From contig NZ_JACSWC010000415.1 of assembly GCF_016888165.1 (NCBI RefSeq), positions 1 to 64,000 on the forward strand: 64,000 nt of DNA. The letters are read 5' to 3'. Each line of letters opens with the position of its first letter. The stretch's first letter is position 1. Position numbers and translations under genes: made by a program. This stretch comes from Halomicronema sp. CCY15110. Its GTDB lineage: Bacteria > Cyanobacteriota > Cyanobacteriia > Phormidesmidales > Phormidesmidaceae. Positions 55,030-64,000 of this stretch are shown piece after piece. Below the pieces are notes generated by a model that ran no database searches, had not been told where the DNA came from, and saw only the letters and a list, made by a program, of their open reading frames with translations.

Positions 55030-57855
55030 GTGGTTCAAAGCCCTCTCACTGATTCTGAAGTCGATGCTTCTCCGGTCGGCGCGATCGCTGGGCCGGTGTC
55101 TACTCACTGGCAGACCTTGACGCCCCATCAGGCGGTCACACTTTTGGAGAGCAGTCCTCAAGGACTGAGCACCCGCGAAGTGGAGCGCCGCCAACAGATC
55201 TACGGCTTAAACGAGCTGCAGGAAGGGGCCACGCGCCGCCCGCTGGCAATTTTGTGGGACCAGTTCAAAAACATCATGCTGCTGATGTTGATTGCGGTGG
55301 CTCTGGTGTCGCTCGTGCTGGACTTGCAGGAAGGCGGCTTTCCTAAGGATGCGATCGCGATTTTTGCGATCGTGCTGCTGAATGGCGGGCTGGGGTATTT
55401 GCAAGAGAGCAAAGCCGAAAAAGCCCTGGCCGCCCTCAAAAACATGACCTCACCCCGCGTGCGCGTGCTGCGGCAAGAACGGGAGCAAGAGATCGACGCC
55501 AAAGAGTTGGTGCCAGGGGATATTGTGCTGCTGGAAGCCGGGGTTCAGGTACCGGCGGACGGTCGGTTGTTGAATGCGGCTAATTTGCAGATCCGGGAGG
55601 CGGCCCTCACGGGGGAAGCCGAAGCGGTGATGAAGCAGCCCGAAGCCAAACTGCCGGAAGAAGCGGCCCTGGGCGATCGCGTCAACCTCGTCTTCCAGGG
55701 CACCGAAGTGTTGCAGGGGCGCGGCACCGTGCTCATCACCCAAACGGGCATGCAAACGGAGCTGGGCCGCATCGCCACGATGATTCAATCGGTGGTCGTA
55801 GAGCCGACCCCGCTGCAGCAGCGAATGGCGCAACTGGGGAACGTCCTTGTAACGGGCTCGCTCGTGCTGGTGGCCTTGGTCGTGGCCGTGGGCCTGTTCC
55901 GCACGGGAGATTTAAGCCTATTTGATGAGCTGCTGGAAGTCTCCCTGAGTATGGCGGTGGCGGTGGTGCCCGAGGGGCTGCCTGCCGTCATTACCGTGAC
56001 CCTGGCCTTGGGTACCCAGCGCATGGTGCGCCGCCACGCCCTGATTCGCAAATTGCCCGCCGTCGAAACCCTGGGCTCCGTCACCACCATTTGTTCTGAC
56101 AAGACGGGCACCCTGACCCAAAACAAGATGGTGGTGCAGCGGGTGCAAACTCTGGACGCCCAGTATGACGTCACGGGGGAAGGCTACGCACCTGAAGGTC
56201 GAATTTTGGCACACGGACAGGCGGTGGATATCGAGGCCACCCCCGGGTTAGAAATGCTGCTAATGGCGAGTGCCTTTTGCAACGATGCCACCCTGCACCG
56301 TTCCGGCAGCGTGTGGACGATTTTGGGTGACCCGACGGAGGGGGCGTTGCTGGCGCTGGCGGGCAAAGGCGGATTTTACGCCAATAAGCTGAACCTGAGC
56401 TGCGATCGCATCGACGAAATTCCCTTCAGTTCAGAGCGCAAGCGGATGAGCGTGGTCATCCGGCCCTGTGAGGACGGCACCTGTCCGGTGGATGAAGCGG
56501 TGATGTTCACCAAGGGCTCGCCAGAGCTGGTGCTGGAGCAGTGCCAGTCGGTGCAGACGGCGGCGGGCGTCGAGCCGCTGACGCCCGCCAGGCGCGACCA
56601 GATCTTGGCCCACAACAATGACCTGGCGGCGGGTGGCCTGCGGGTGCTGGGCTTAGCCATGAAGCCGTTAAACGCCCTGCCCGTCAAAGATTTGGCCGCC
56701 GAAGAAGCCGCGCTGACGTGGTTAGGACTGGTCGGCATGTTAGACGCGCCGCGTCCGGAAGTGCGGGCAGCGGTGCAAGCCTGTCGCCGAGCGGGCATTC
56801 GTCCAGTCATGATTACGGGCGACCATCAGCTCACCGCGCAGGCGATCGCCAACGACCTGGGCATCGCCCAACCGGGCGACACCATTCTCACCGGGCGCGA
56901 CCTGACCCATCTTTCTGCCGCTGAATTGGAAGCGACCGTGCCCCACGTGAGCGTGTACGCCCGAGTCGCCCCGGAGCACAAACTCCGCATCGTCCAAGCG
57001 CTCCAAAAGCAAGGCGAATTCGTCGCCATGACGGGAGACGGCGTCAACGATGCCCCGGCGCTAAAACAAGCCGACATCGGCATTGCCATGGGCATCACGG
57101 GCACCGATGTCAGCAAAGAAGCCAGCGACATGCTGCTGCTCGACGACAACTTCACCACCATCGTCGCCGCGACGGAAGAAGGGCGGGTGGTCTACGACAA
57201 CATTCGCCGCTTCATCAAATACATTTTGGGCAGCAACATCGGCGAAGTGCTGACCATTGCCGCCGCGCCCCTGATCGGGTTGGGTGGCGTGCCTCTGTCG
57301 CCCCTGCAAATTTTGTGGATGAACCTGGTGACGGACGGGGTGCCCGCCCTGGCCCTGGCGATGGAACCGGGCGAACCCAACGTCATGCAGCGTCCGCCTA
57401 ATAATCCGCGCGAGAGCATTTTTGCGCGAGGGTTAGGGTCTTACATGGTGCGGGTGGGCATTTTGCTGGCGATTTTGGCGATCGCCCTCATGGGTTGGGC
57501 CTACCAGCATACCCACGCGGCGGGCTATCCCCGTGACCCTGCCACCTGGAAAACGCTGGTATTTACCACCCTCTGTTTGGCCCAGATGGGGCACGCCCTG
57601 GCCGCCCGGTCGGACACTCGCCTGACGGTCCAAATGAGTCCCTTATCGAATCCTTTCATTTGGGTGGCGGTGCTGCTCACCACGGCGCTGCAAATCCTGC
57701 TGATCTATGTGCCGCCGCTGCGGGAATTCTTTGGCCTATATTTCCTTTCTGGTATGGAATTGGCGATTTGCTTTGGCTTTAGCGCCCTGCTGTTCATCTG
57801 GCTCGAAGGGGAAAAACTCTTCATCCAGTTCGCCCTCAAACGCCAGCGATCGTAA
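55030..57855 (+). CDS. P-type cation ATPase, Ca2+-ATPase-like (type IIA)
   Basis: A 941-aa (from the GTG at 55030) P2-type ATPase. It has an N-terminal cation-ATPase cap ([19 protein letters not shown]), LTGEAEAV actuator loop, PEGLPAV in TM4, [10 protein letters not shown] phosphorylation loop, [28 protein letters not shown] in TM5, and [16 protein letters not shown] in TM6. The TM4 Glu, TM5 Asn/Glu and TM6 Asn/Thr/Asp set is that of calcium pumps; a Na+ or K+ role is not excluded. A TTG at 55012 is an alternative start; GAGG at 55014-55017 favours the later one. It is followed by duplicated palindromic repeats. Confidence 0.92.
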   Translation: MVQSPLTDSEVDASPVGAIAGPVSTHWQTLTPHQAVTLLESSPQGLSTREVERRQQIYGLNELQEGATRRPLAILWDQFKNIMLLMLIAVALVSLVLDLQEGGFPKDAIAIFAIVLLNGGLGYLQESKAEKALAALKNMTSPRVRVLRQEREQEIDAKELVPGDIVLLEAGVQVPADGRLLNAANLQIREAALTGEAEAVMKQPEAKLPEEAALGDRVNLVFQGTEVLQGRGTVLITQTGMQTELGRIATMIQSVVVEPTPLQQRMAQLGNVLVTGSLVLVALVVAVGLFRTGDLSLFDELLEVSLSMAVAVVPEGLPAVITVTLALGTQRMVRRHALIRKLPAVETLGSVTTICSDKTGTLTQNKMVVQRVQTLDAQYDVTGEGYAPEGRILAHGQAVDIEATPGLEMLLMASAFCNDATLHRSGSVWTILGDPTEGALLALAGKGGFYANKLNLSCDRIDEIPFSSERKRMSVVIRPCEDGTCPVDEAVMFTKGSPELVLEQCQSVQTAAGVEPLTPARRDQILAHNNDLAAGGLRVLGLAMKPLNALPVKDLAAEEAALTWLGLVGMLDAPRPEVRAAVQACRRAGIRPVMITGDHQLTAQAIANDLGIAQPGDTILTGRDLTHLSAAELEATVPHVSVYARVAPEHKLRIVQALQKQGEFVAMTGDGVNDAPALKQADIGIAMGITGTDVSKEASDMLLLDDNFTTIVAATEEGRVVYDNIRRFIKYILGSNIGEVLTIAAAPLIGLGGVPLSPLQILWMNLVTDGVPALALAMEPGEPNVMQRPPNNPRESIFARGLGSYMVRVGILLAILAIALMGWAYQHTHAAGYPRDPATWKTLVFTTLCLAQMGHALAARSDTRLTVQMSPLSNPFIWVAVLLTTALQILLIYVPPLREFFGLYFLSGMELAICFGFSALLFIWLEGEKLFIQFALKRQRS

Positions 57856-58086
57856 CGAACTGAGAACTCCGATTTCTTGGGTCGCAGTTTTACCGACTGG
57901 TCAACCCTGAACCAGAAATCGGAGTTCTGTGCGCCCTTACATCTCCATCGCCTTTTCCCTCAACTTGACTAGCACGAACCGAGAACTCCGATTTCTTGGG
58001 TCGCAGTCTTACCGACTGGTCGACCCTGAACCAGAAATCGGAGTTCTGTGCGCCCCGACATCTCCACCTACCCTTTCCTCAACTTG
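57855..58086. repeat. tandem palindromic repeat, family B copies 2 and 3
   Basis: Two 113-bp units (57855-57967, 57974-58086; 119-bp period) are nearly identical. Each contains arms AGAACTCCGATTTCT and its exact complement: 57863-57877 with 57914-57928, and 57982-57996 with 58033-58047. The first unit begins on the last base of the ATPase stop codon and the second ends two bases before the small gene at 58088. Related to the palindrome at 13492-13524. Confidence 0.85.
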
Positions 58087-58087
58087 T

Positions 58088-58258
58088 ATGAAAAAACTGA
58101 TTGATTTTGGTAAAAGTCCCTGGCCGATGTTGATTTTGACGGCGCTGTCGGTCGTGGTGGCGGTGCTCACCAGCTTGGACTGGAGCTATTCTGAATATGC
58201 GCCCGATCGCCCCGCTGCCCCTGCCGCTGAAACGCCCGTTAAGGCCACACAGCCATGA
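58088..58258 (+). CDS. small single-pass membrane protein
   Basis: A 56-aa protein starting at the ATG at 58088, immediately after the repeat: MKKLIDFGKSPWPM, one hydrophobic helix (about 14-30), and an Asp/Pro/Ala tail. No family is recognised. An open frame extends upstream through the repeat to 57929, but that part is repeat-derived and lacks support. The Ca2+-ATPase gene precedes it and the exoD-like gene follows, all on the plus strand, so co-transcription is plausible if the repeats do not terminate. Confidence 0.5.
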   Translation: MKKLIDFGKSPWPMLILTALSVVVAVLTSLDWSYSEYAPDRPAAPAAETPVKATQP

Positions 58259-58414
58259 CAAGCCCTCACCCTGGGCATTTGCTAGCGCTGGTCGATTTCA
58301 TTGAAAAATGTTTTCTGGTGGGTGCGATCGCGGTTAGGAGTATGCTTTTCTCGATCAGTCCCCGCTCTCATTAGCAATCGGCCTGGTTTCCGGCTCTACT
58401 GCTCATGGCGTTCT

Positions 58415-59035
58415 ATGGACTCTAAAACCGCTCAATCGAAGTTTTCGCAGGAAATCAAAAGCTTGCTAGAGCAGTTGGCCCATCAGCCGCTCACCCTGGC
58501 CCATGTACTCCATGAAACGTCAGAACGGGGGTTTAGCCTGGTGATTGGGTTGTTGGTGCTGCCCTTTCTGTTTCCCATGCCGCCGGGCCTGACGACGATT
58601 TTGGGCTCGGCCTGCCTGCTACTGTCCCTGCAAATGACGGTGGGACGGCGATCGCCCTGGCTCCCCCAGCGAGTCGCCCAATTCCAGTTTCCCTCAACGC
58701 TGGCGCGGCAGATTCTCAGCAACTTGAAACGGGTCACTCGCGTGACAGAACGGTTCGTGCGGCCCCGGCTGACCCACCTGGCGAGCAGCTCCCACATCTG
58801 GCAAATCAACGGCGCTTGCATTAGCTGGCTGACCTTGCTGCTGATGCTGCCCATCCCCATGACCAACCCCATTCCCACCCTCGGGATTTTGCTGCTGGCG
58901 ATCGCCACCCTGGAAGCAGATGGGCTGATGATGTGTCTCGGTTATGCCGCCACGGGCTTGATTACGGGCCTGTTTGGACTGCTGGGATATGGATTGTGGC
59001 GATCGCCCGACCTGATCATGCACTGGTTCCAGTAA
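58415..59035 (+). CDS. ExoD family membrane protein
   Basis: A 206-aa protein of the exopolysaccharide synthesis ExoD family. A helical N-terminal segment (LLEQLAHQPLTLAHVLHETSERGFSLVIGLLVLPFLFPMPPG) leads into about four to five hydrophobic helices with the conserved PMP(P/A)G and PIPMTNPIPTL motifs. ExoD proteins are linked to exopolysaccharide production and tolerance of alkaline stress in rhizobia; the molecular role is unknown. The ATG at 58415 is preferred over the TTG at 58301 because it gives the family start. Confidence 0.88.
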   Translation: MDSKTAQSKFSQEIKSLLEQLAHQPLTLAHVLHETSERGFSLVIGLLVLPFLFPMPPGLTTILGSACLLLSLQMTVGRRSPWLPQRVAQFQFPSTLARQILSNLKRVTRVTERFVRPRLTHLASSSHIWQINGACISWLTLLLMLPIPMTNPIPTLGILLLAIATLEADGLMMCLGYAATGLITGLFGLLGYGLWRSPDLIMHWFQ

Positions 59036-59199
59036 CTTTTCTGAATTCCTCGCCCAGAGGATGCTTTAAACGGGTTACTTTGCGTAGCAAAGATGGCCTA
59101 ATCTCCTGAAGAGTTGCCGCCAATCGCTCCAGCCCCCAAAATACCGACATTCACATGTGCCATCGCTCAAACACGCCGAGAGAAAAGAGCTGAATTGCT

Positions 59200-59823
59200 A
59201 TGAGCCCTCGTATTTTCTTCATTGGTGATTCCTTCATCAACGGCACCGGCGACCCCAGCGGCCTCGGCTGGGTCGGGCGGGTCTGCGCCCAGGCCATGGC
59301 CGATGGCACAGCCCTCACTTGCTACAACCTTGGCGTTCGGGGCGACACCACCCAATTGATCCACCAGCGTTGGCCCCCAGAAGTTCAGTGTCGTTTAGCC
59401 GCAACCGGCAGCGCTGGTTTGGTGTTCTCGTTTGGGGCCAACGACGTCAACCTCGACGAGCACACCGGCCAACCCAGAGTCAGCCTGACCGACAGCCTCG
59501 CTTACGCTCAGACCATGCTCTGTCAAGCCCAAAAGTTCGGTCCGGTGTTGCTCGTCGAATCGCCACCGATCGCCGCCGACTCTGCGGCCAACCAAAGACT
59601 GATCACACTCAACCAGCAGGTCATGAACCTCTGCAATACCCTGACGATTCCCTATATTCAGACCGGTGAAGCTCTGCGCAAAAATTCTGTTTGGTGTGCA
59701 GAAGCGATCGCAAACGACGGTGCCCACCCTAGAGACCAAGGCTATGCGGCCTTAGCAAACATCATCCTGAGTTCACACCAATGGCCCCAATGGCTCCAGC
59801 AACTCTACCGAGTCGAAGTCTAA
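59200..59823 (+). CDS. SGNH/GDSL-type esterase or lipase
   Basis: A 207-aa hydrolase with the four SGNH blocks: GDSF near the N-terminus (block I nucleophile Ser), GVRGDTT (block II glycine), FGANDV (block III Asn) and DGAHP (block V Asp and His). No signal peptide is apparent, so it is probably cytoplasmic. It would hydrolyse an ester, acyl or acetyl group; the substrate is unknown. ATG at 59200. It converges with the mscS-like gene across a bidirectional terminator. Confidence 0.88.
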   Translation: MSPRIFFIGDSFINGTGDPSGLGWVGRVCAQAMADGTALTCYNLGVRGDTTQLIHQRWPPEVQCRLAATGSAGLVFSFGANDVNLDEHTGQPRVSLTDSLAYAQTMLCQAQKFGPVLLVESPPIAADSAANQRLITLNQQVMNLCNTLTIPYIQTGEALRKNSVWCAEAIANDGAHPRDQGYAALANIILSSHQWPQWLQQLYRVEV

Positions 59824-59869
59824 ACTGATTGCCAAAAGCGTACGCTCCAGCAGGCCCTAAAAGCTGAAA

Positions 59870-59914
59870 AGCCCTTCCTAAAGTCAGCCATAGTGCCTGA
59901 GTTTAGGAAGGGCT
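59870..59914. terminator. bidirectional terminator between SGNH hydrolase and mscS-like genes
   Basis: AGCCCTTCCTAAA (59870-59882) and TTTAGGAAGGGCT (59902-59914) form a perfect 13-bp stem around a 19-nt loop. AAAA at the left edge (59867-59870) gives a short U-tract on the minus strand, and the stem sits between the two converging stop codons. Confidence 0.8.
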
Positions 59915-59948
59915 AGCATGATAGTTGCACACTGCGCAAAAGCGGTGG

Positions 59949-60761
59949 TTAGGCAGCCGTTTGGTGAACGACAAAATGCTGTTCCGGAGCGGCAAAGTTA
60001 GCCTCTACACAAGTTTCACGAATGATCTTATTCGTGTCGAAATAAACTTGCCAGTAATGGTCGTTATTGCAATAAGGACGTACTGCTAAGACTGGCCCCA
60101 TCGGTGTGAATTCTAGAATTTCTACATCCGGTGCAGGCTCAACCATGACATTAGGAATAGCGCTGACTTTTTCCTTGAGTAGGGCGATCGCGTGCTTATG
60201 ATTCACATCATGATTGAGCTGCGCCACCAAATCGACTCGACGATAAGGATTGGTAGAAAAGTTTTGAATCGTGCCAGAAAATAGAATGTTATTACCAACA
60301 ACATTTCTGACGTTATCCAGCGTGTCAATACTCGTGACAAAAAGGCCAATTTCCCTGACTGTGCCAGTGATTTCACCAGAAGTGATAAAGTCGCCCACAC
60401 TATAAGGGCGGAAAATCACCAAAAAGGCACCCGCCGCAAAATGAGCTAGCAATCCACTCCAGGCCGCACCAACTGCAATACCGGCTGCGGCTAGAAAAGC
60501 GACAAAAGACGTGGTTTCAAGGCCGAAGAAACCGAGAATTGCCACAACTAAGACAATATTCAGTAAGACGCTCAGGGTTGACTTGATATAGATCAATAAC
60601 GTTTCTTCAAGGTTGCTCTTGTGGAAAGCTTTGGTGAGCAAACTTGTGGCGATACCAATTAACCACCGCCCGACAAACCAAAAGATAATGGCCCCCACAA
60701 TCTTGAGGCCAAACGCGATGAAAACATCGACCACACTGGTTAAAATTATATTGATATCCAC
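59949..60761 (-). CDS. small-conductance mechanosensitive channel, MscS family
   Basis: A 270-aa MscS-type channel. Three N-terminal TM helices are followed by the pore-lining third helix with the Gly/Ala pattern (AAAGIAVGAAWSGLLAHFAAG), the conserved RPYSVGDFITSGEITGTVREIG hinge, and a beta/alpha cytoplasmic domain. It gates under membrane tension to release solutes during hypo-osmotic shock. The start is GTG at 60761 with AAGGAG seven bases upstream. It appears monocistronic. Confidence 0.92.
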   Translation of the reverse strand: MDINIILTSVVDVFIAFGLKIVGAIIFWFVGRWLIGIATSLLTKAFHKSNLEETLLIYIKSTLSVLLNIVLVVAILGFFGLETTSFVAFLAAAGIAVGAAWSGLLAHFAAGAFLVIFRPYSVGDFITSGEITGTVREIGLFVTSIDTLDNVRNVVGNNILFSGTIQNFSTNPYRRVDLVAQLNHDVNHKHAIALLKEKVSAIPNVMVEPAPDVEILEFTPMGPVLAVRPYCNNDHYWQVYFDTNKIIRETCVEANFAAPEQHFVVHQTAA

Positions 60762-61128
60762 AGGAATACTCCTTCACGTAAATAAGCCCTAAAAATACCA
60801 CAGCTTTTGCCTCGCACGCCCCAGAGACGGTGAAAATGTGATCAAAAATTGTTGTTGTGCCTGCCCCTCAGTCAGCCACCGAATCTGACGGTTTTGCCCA
60901 CCACTGATTAGGTTGGCGCGCCCACTCAGGCACCTCAATGACGGATGACCAGGATGCCTTCAGCACCCAGCCCAGGATGATGGCGGTTGGGGACGGGACG
61001 GCGAACAGGCGGGCAGTTGAGTGAATCAGAGTTTGAGGTCACCGCCGCCTGATTCCAATTCCCCCGGCGGCGGCGATCGCGGGCAACGGGCGGGAACATG
61101 CCGCCACTGGCTGGGATGGCAGCCTCAT
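60762..61128. other. GC-rich intergenic region upstream of mscS-like gene
   Basis: About 370 bp with no gene recognised. Partial resemblance to cobalamin-riboswitch fragments was considered and not sustained. It contains the mscS-like promoter region next to 60762. Confidence 0.45.
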
Positions 61129-62229
61129 TTAGACTAGGGCTTGGCGCAGCGCAGTGACGAGGCGCTCGTTTTCTGCTGGGAGTCGGACGGCGACCCGAAA
61201 GTAGCGATCGCCCAACTCAGGAAAGCTCAAACAGTCGCGGATCAGAATGCGATCGCGCTGCAACAGGGTTTGCTGGAGGGCGGTGACGGAGCGATCGCAC
61301 CGGACGAGCAAATAATTCGCCTGCCCCGGCAAAGGATACAACCCCGGAATGGCCGCTAACGCCTGGAATAGGGCCGGACGTGCGGCGGCGAGCCACTGCC
61401 AGGTGCGGTGCTGAAAGTCGTGATCTTGCAACACGGTGACCGCCGCCGCCGCCAAGGCATTCACCGACCACGGATCGCGCCACTGCTGCCACCGTTGCAG
61501 ATGTGGGGGCTGAGCGATCGCATACCCTAAGCGCAACCCCGGCAGACTGTAAAACTTGGTCAGCGATCGCACAATCACCAAATTGGGCCAGCGATGGATC
61601 TGAGGAATCAAGCTTTGCTGCTCACTCGGGGCGACAAAGTCCATAAAGGCTTCATCCACCACCACGAGTTGAAACTGACTGAGTAAGGTTTCTAATACGG
61701 CCAGCGGGATCACCAGGCCCGTTGGGTTGTGGGGCGTGTTGAGCAAGAGACCACACCGGGCGGGGTCGTGCTGCAAGCCTTGGGCCACCACCGTCAGCCA
61801 ATCGAGCTGGCCGCTGGCCGCTGCCGTTAACGGGAGGGGAATGGCTTGGGGCTGGGCGGCAAAGGCTCGGAGCGATCGCCCATAGTCGCCAAAGGCTGGG
61901 GTCAGCAAATAAGTGGCCTCTAGCGCGGCGAGGTCGCGTCCGGCCCAGGTCAAGAGTTCGGCGGCCCCGTTGCCGGGCAGCACCCAGTCGGGGGCCAGGT
62001 GGTGGTGCTGGGCGAGCTGCTGTCGGAGTGCTGTGTATTGCGGATCGGGATACTGGGTTAACTGCGGCAAGCAGGCTTGGATGGCGGCGATCGCCGATGC
62101 TGGTGGCCCTAGGGGGCTAATACTGGCGGAAAAATCGAGCAAAGCAAAAGGGGAACAGCCAGCCACTTGCGCAGCCCAGGCTAAGTTCCCCCCATGATTT
62201 GGTCGATTGTTAAACAGACTATCTGCCAA
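61129..62229 (-). CDS. cobC: CobC/CobD-type threonine-phosphate decarboxylase (PLP)
   Basis: A 366-aa fold-type I PLP enzyme related to histidinol-phosphate aminotransferase. HGGNL near the N-terminus, DFSASISPLG, LPGNGAAELL, NTPHNPTG, VDEAFMDF and the PLP lysine Lys225 in SLTKFYSLPGLRLGY are the usual marks of L-threonine-O-3-phosphate decarboxylase, which makes aminopropanol phosphate for the cobalamin lower-loop linker. Another class II aminotransferase is possible. The start is TTG at 62229. The gene begins only 16 bp after the HU gene stop, so it may be translated by coupling. Confidence 0.85.
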   Translation of the reverse strand: MADSLFNNRPNHGGNLAWAAQVAGCSPFALLDFSASISPLGPPASAIAAIQACLPQLTQYPDPQYTALRQQLAQHHHLAPDWVLPGNGAAELLTWAGRDLAALEATYLLTPAFGDYGRSLRAFAAQPQAIPLPLTAAASGQLDWLTVVAQGLQHDPARCGLLLNTPHNPTGLVIPLAVLETLLSQFQLVVVDEAFMDFVAPSEQQSLIPQIHRWPNLVIVRSLTKFYSLPGLRLGYAIAQPPHLQRWQQWRDPWSVNALAAAAVTVLQDHDFQHRTWQWLAAARPALFQALAAIPGLYPLPGQANYLLVRCDRSVTALQQTLLQRDRILIRDCLSFPELGDRYFRVAVRLPAENERLVTALRQALV

Positions 62230-62245
62230 CGGAATTTGAACCGGC

Positions 62246-62521
62246 TTATTCAGCCACCATTTCTTTGAACTGCTTACCGGCAGAAAAGGCGGGCACCTTA
62301 GTAGCCGGAATCACCATGGTTTCACCCGTTTTGGGGTTACGCCCTTCGCGCTCTTTACGATCGCGCCGTTCAAACGAACCAAAGCCCACGAGGGTGACCT
62401 TTTCGCCGCTCGACACCGCTTCCATAATCACATCGACTGCTGCTGTGAGAACCTTGTCGGCTTCCTTTTTGGTCACCTCAGACTTCTCAGCAATCTTGTC
62501 AACCAATTCACCTTTATTCAT
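62246..62521 (-). CDS. hupB: HU-type nucleoid-associated protein
   Basis: A 91-aa histone-like DNA-binding protein. MNKGELVDKIAEKSEVTKKEADKVL, the TLVGFGSFERRDRKEREGRNPKTGE arm and the C-terminal PAFSAGKQFKEMV are diagnostic. It dimerises and bends DNA, compacting the nucleoid. The leader (62522-62655 on the minus strand) contains a tandem GGTTTCAGC duplication. It is followed at 16 bp by the cobC-like gene. Confidence 0.97.
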   Translation of the reverse strand: MNKGELVDKIAEKSEVTKKEADKVLTAAVDVIMEAVSSGEKVTLVGFGSFERRDRKEREGRNPKTGETMVIPATKVPAFSAGKQFKEMVAE

Positions 62522-62681
62522 GTCTGTGAGTCTCCTTTTGGGGGAATAGGGAATTTAGAGGGGAGCGATCGTTACCCCACAAACTGGGGCCAACAACAGC
62601 CCATCGGCTGAAACCGCTGAAACCCCTGGCATCCCGGAATTTCACTGCCCTATTCTAAGGGCAACTTCCAAAATATGGATC

Positions 62682-62720
62682 GTCGAAAGCTTTAATTAAG
62701 GTCGTTTTCGGCTTTTTTTT
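62682..62720 (+). terminator. orphan plus-strand intrinsic terminator
   Basis: GTCGAAAGC (62682-62690) pairs with GTTTTCGGC (62704-62712) through 9 bp including two G-U pairs, followed directly by eight Ts (62713-62720). No plus-strand gene precedes it; the flanking genes (HU and pilQ) are both on the minus strand. Confidence 0.65.
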
Positions 62721-62770
62721 ACGAAAGGTAACGTAATTACTAGGGTTTGGGGCTTTGCTAAACCCCCAAA

Positions 62771-62813
62771 GAAATGGCTAAAGCCTTTGAGAACCAAAGA
62801 CTTTAGCCATTTC
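62771..62813 (-). terminator. intrinsic terminator of pilQ
   Basis: GAAATGGCTAAAG and CTTTAGCCATTTC form a perfect 13-bp stem around a 17-nt loop, about 40 bp downstream of the pilQ stop codon (62852). On the minus strand TTTCTTTGG continues past the stem, giving a T-rich tail. Confidence 0.75.
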
Positions 62814-62851
62814 ACCAGAACCAGAGAAGAATGAGTGACCGCGATCGCGAT

Positions 62852-64000
62852 TTAACGCTGCTGCGATCGCTCAATGATCTCTTGCACCTCGTCACTCGGC
62901 GTATAGCTATAACCAAACATGGATTGATCGCTGTCATCCAAGATCTCAGGGGTGAGTAACACAATCAGTTCATTTCTCTCAGTCTGATTAACAGTGCTGC
63001 GGAAAAGGGCACCTAGCAATGGTAGATCACCTAGAATTGGAACTTTTGAAACACTAGTTCTATCAGTTTCCTGAATAATTCCAGAAAGCACTAGAGTTTG
63101 ACCATCACGCACTCTGACTAAGCCAGACTGAAGTTCTCGGGCTGACAAGGTAGTTACAAATTGGTTAGGACCGACATCAATAACACCTGTAGGAGCTGTC
63201 AGGCTGGGGGAGACTGTGAGTGAGACGAACCCATTGTCATCAATGCGGTCAATATTCACACTTAAAACCAAACCAGCATCAACTAGCTCCGGATCTAATA
63301 GAATTTGGGGAGTGTCTCCATCTCCAACTTCTTCCTGGGTAACCTTTTGTATAACTTGCTCTGTTAAAGCGACTGACGCAGTTTGCCCCTCTTGAATAAT
63401 CAAAGTTGGGTCGGTCAGTATCTTCGAATTACCTTCCTGAACAGTAGCAAAGAGTTGAAAAAGGAAATCCTCACCAACGCTAAACTGATTACTCGCACCA
63501 GGCCCAACGGGACTTATAGGAGCACTACTTGGAAAATTACTTGTTCCAAAAGGAGTGCTATCACCAAAATTAACTACTCCGACCCCCCCAGAATTTGTAA
63601 GGCCCACATCTCCGAGTTGAAATGAGAAGCTCGTACCAAAGGCATCAAGAGCACCCAGATTGACATCTATAACCTTGACATTGACGGCCACCTGTCGACG
63701 GCGCAGATCTAATCGTGCAAGATAATCCGTCGCACTTTGTACTATCCTAGGCTCACCAACTAAGGTGATAGAGTTTGTTCGCTCATCAACAACTGCCAGC
63801 AATCCACGAAGAATTTGTGGTGTCCCATTACCTTCTGCTGGCTCAAAGTCAAGGGCTGTAACCTCAGTAGAGGTTGCACGCTCAACTAATCGAAGTGTGG
63901 ACTCAAGGTTGCCACCACCTCCCTCGCCCCCAGTCTCAGCAGCCTCCGCTGTACCTAACCCTGCCCCAACATCAGTAAAAGTTGTCTGAGTAATAACTTG
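62852..64000 (-). CDS. pilQ: type IV pilus secretin, C-terminal part (cut by window edge)
   Basis: The frame runs from 62852 to the window edge at 64000 without interruption, so 382 residues of a longer protein are visible and the start lies outside. The domain just before the secretin has NSITLVGEP and DLRRRQVAVNVKVIDVNL. The secretin domain shows ATVQEGNSKILTDP, EGQTASV and the C-terminal KVPILGDLPLLGALFR with NELIVLLTPEIL, all standard for PilQ. It forms the outer-membrane pore for type IV pili used in motility and DNA uptake. A Gly/Glu-rich linker (GGEGGGGN) precedes the visible domain. Confidence 0.95.
   Translation of the reverse strand, partial: QVITQTTFTDVGAGLGTAEAAETGGEGGGGNLESTLRLVERATSTEVTALDFEPAEGNGTPQILRGLLAVVDERTNSITLVGEPRIVQSATDYLARLDLRRRQVAVNVKVIDVNLGALDAFGTSFSFQLGDVGLTNSGGVGVVNFGDSTPFGTSNFPSSAPISPVGPGASNQFSVGEDFLFQLFATVQEGNSKILTDPTLIIQEGQTASVALTEQVIQKVTQEEVGDGDTPQILLDPELVDAGLVLSVNIDRIDDNGFVSLTVSPSLTAPTGVIDVGPNQFVTTLSARELQSGLVRVRDGQTLVLSGIIQETDRTSVSKVPILGDLPLLGALFRSTVNQTERNELIVLLTPEILDDSDQSMFGYSYTPSDEVQEIIERSQQR

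Noticed and set aside
57929-58087. Extension of the small membrane protein into the repeat
   Set aside because: The added peptide is translated palindromic repeat with no conserved features; the ATG at 58088 directly after the repeat is more credible.
60762-61128. Cobalamin-riboswitch-like fragments near the cobC-like gene
   Set aside because: The conserved B12 box and surrounding stems could not be assembled in order on either strand, and the region lies downstream of the cobC-like gene.
1-64000. CRISPR array or prophage
   Set aside because: No regularly spaced identical repeats and no phage structural, integrase or lysis genes were seen.

Overview
The window is a chromosomal segment of a cyanobacterium, most likely a filamentous one of the Leptolyngbya/Nodosilinea kind (the genus is inference). 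The reasons are a magnesium-chelatase subunit D gene, a cyanobacterial class C flavodiiron protein, a type IV pilus secretin, and very many copies of the HIP1 octamer GCGATCGC. Most of the window is GC-rich housekeeping sequence. Two stretches are visibly AT-richer: the glycan cluster at about 28.7-34.3 kb and the block at about 51.4-53.8 kb.

Layout. 0.5-8.4 kb: a giant PAS/GAF/GGDEF sensor, a ParA-type ATPase translationally coupled to a coiled-coil partner that looks like a McdAB carboxysome-positioning pair, and murI. 8.7-13.5 kb: a sodium:solute symporter, a GNAT enzyme, a membrane-anchored protein with two L7/L12-like motifs, and two 73-bp palindromic repeats whose ends supply stop codons. 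12.4-17.3 kb: nifJ and a dihydroorotate-dehydrogenase-like gene. 18-27 kb: a DUF2079 membrane protein, an aldehyde dehydrogenase, a methyltransferase, a pentapeptide-repeat protein, a class III cyclase with an unrecognised repeated domain, and chlD. 27.5-37.9 kb: an RbgA-type GTPase, then surface-glycan genes (glycosyltransferases, ABC exporter, pyruvyltransferase family, UDP-sugar epimerase) surrounding aroC. 38-47.7 kb: a flavodiiron protein, a lumenal/periplasmic pentapeptide protein, a copper P-type ATPase, an alpha/beta hydrolase, an ion transporter preceded by a cyclic-di-AMP (ydaO/yuaA) riboswitch, and an M42-like peptidase.

47.8-53.8 kb is the accessory zone. It holds a broken ISAzo13-type transposase, a WGR/DUF1963 protein, and two attC-like recombination sites that bracket a divergent SDR/MerR pair with a clear MerR operator, followed by a methyltransferase. 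This looks like integron-type cassettes without an integrase in the window.

53.8-64 kb: a pseudo-ATPase with degenerate Walker motifs, a Ca2+-type P-ATPase followed by a duplicated palindromic repeat, small membrane proteins, ExoD, an SGNH hydrolase, an MscS channel, a hupB-cobC pair, and the C-terminal part of the pilus secretin PilQ, cut by the window edge.

The observations most worth following are the cyclic-di-AMP riboswitch with a readable ribosome-site-sequestering platform, the attC-like pair, the candidate McdAB locus, the repeat-containing cyclase, and two strong orphan terminators that suggest small RNAs.
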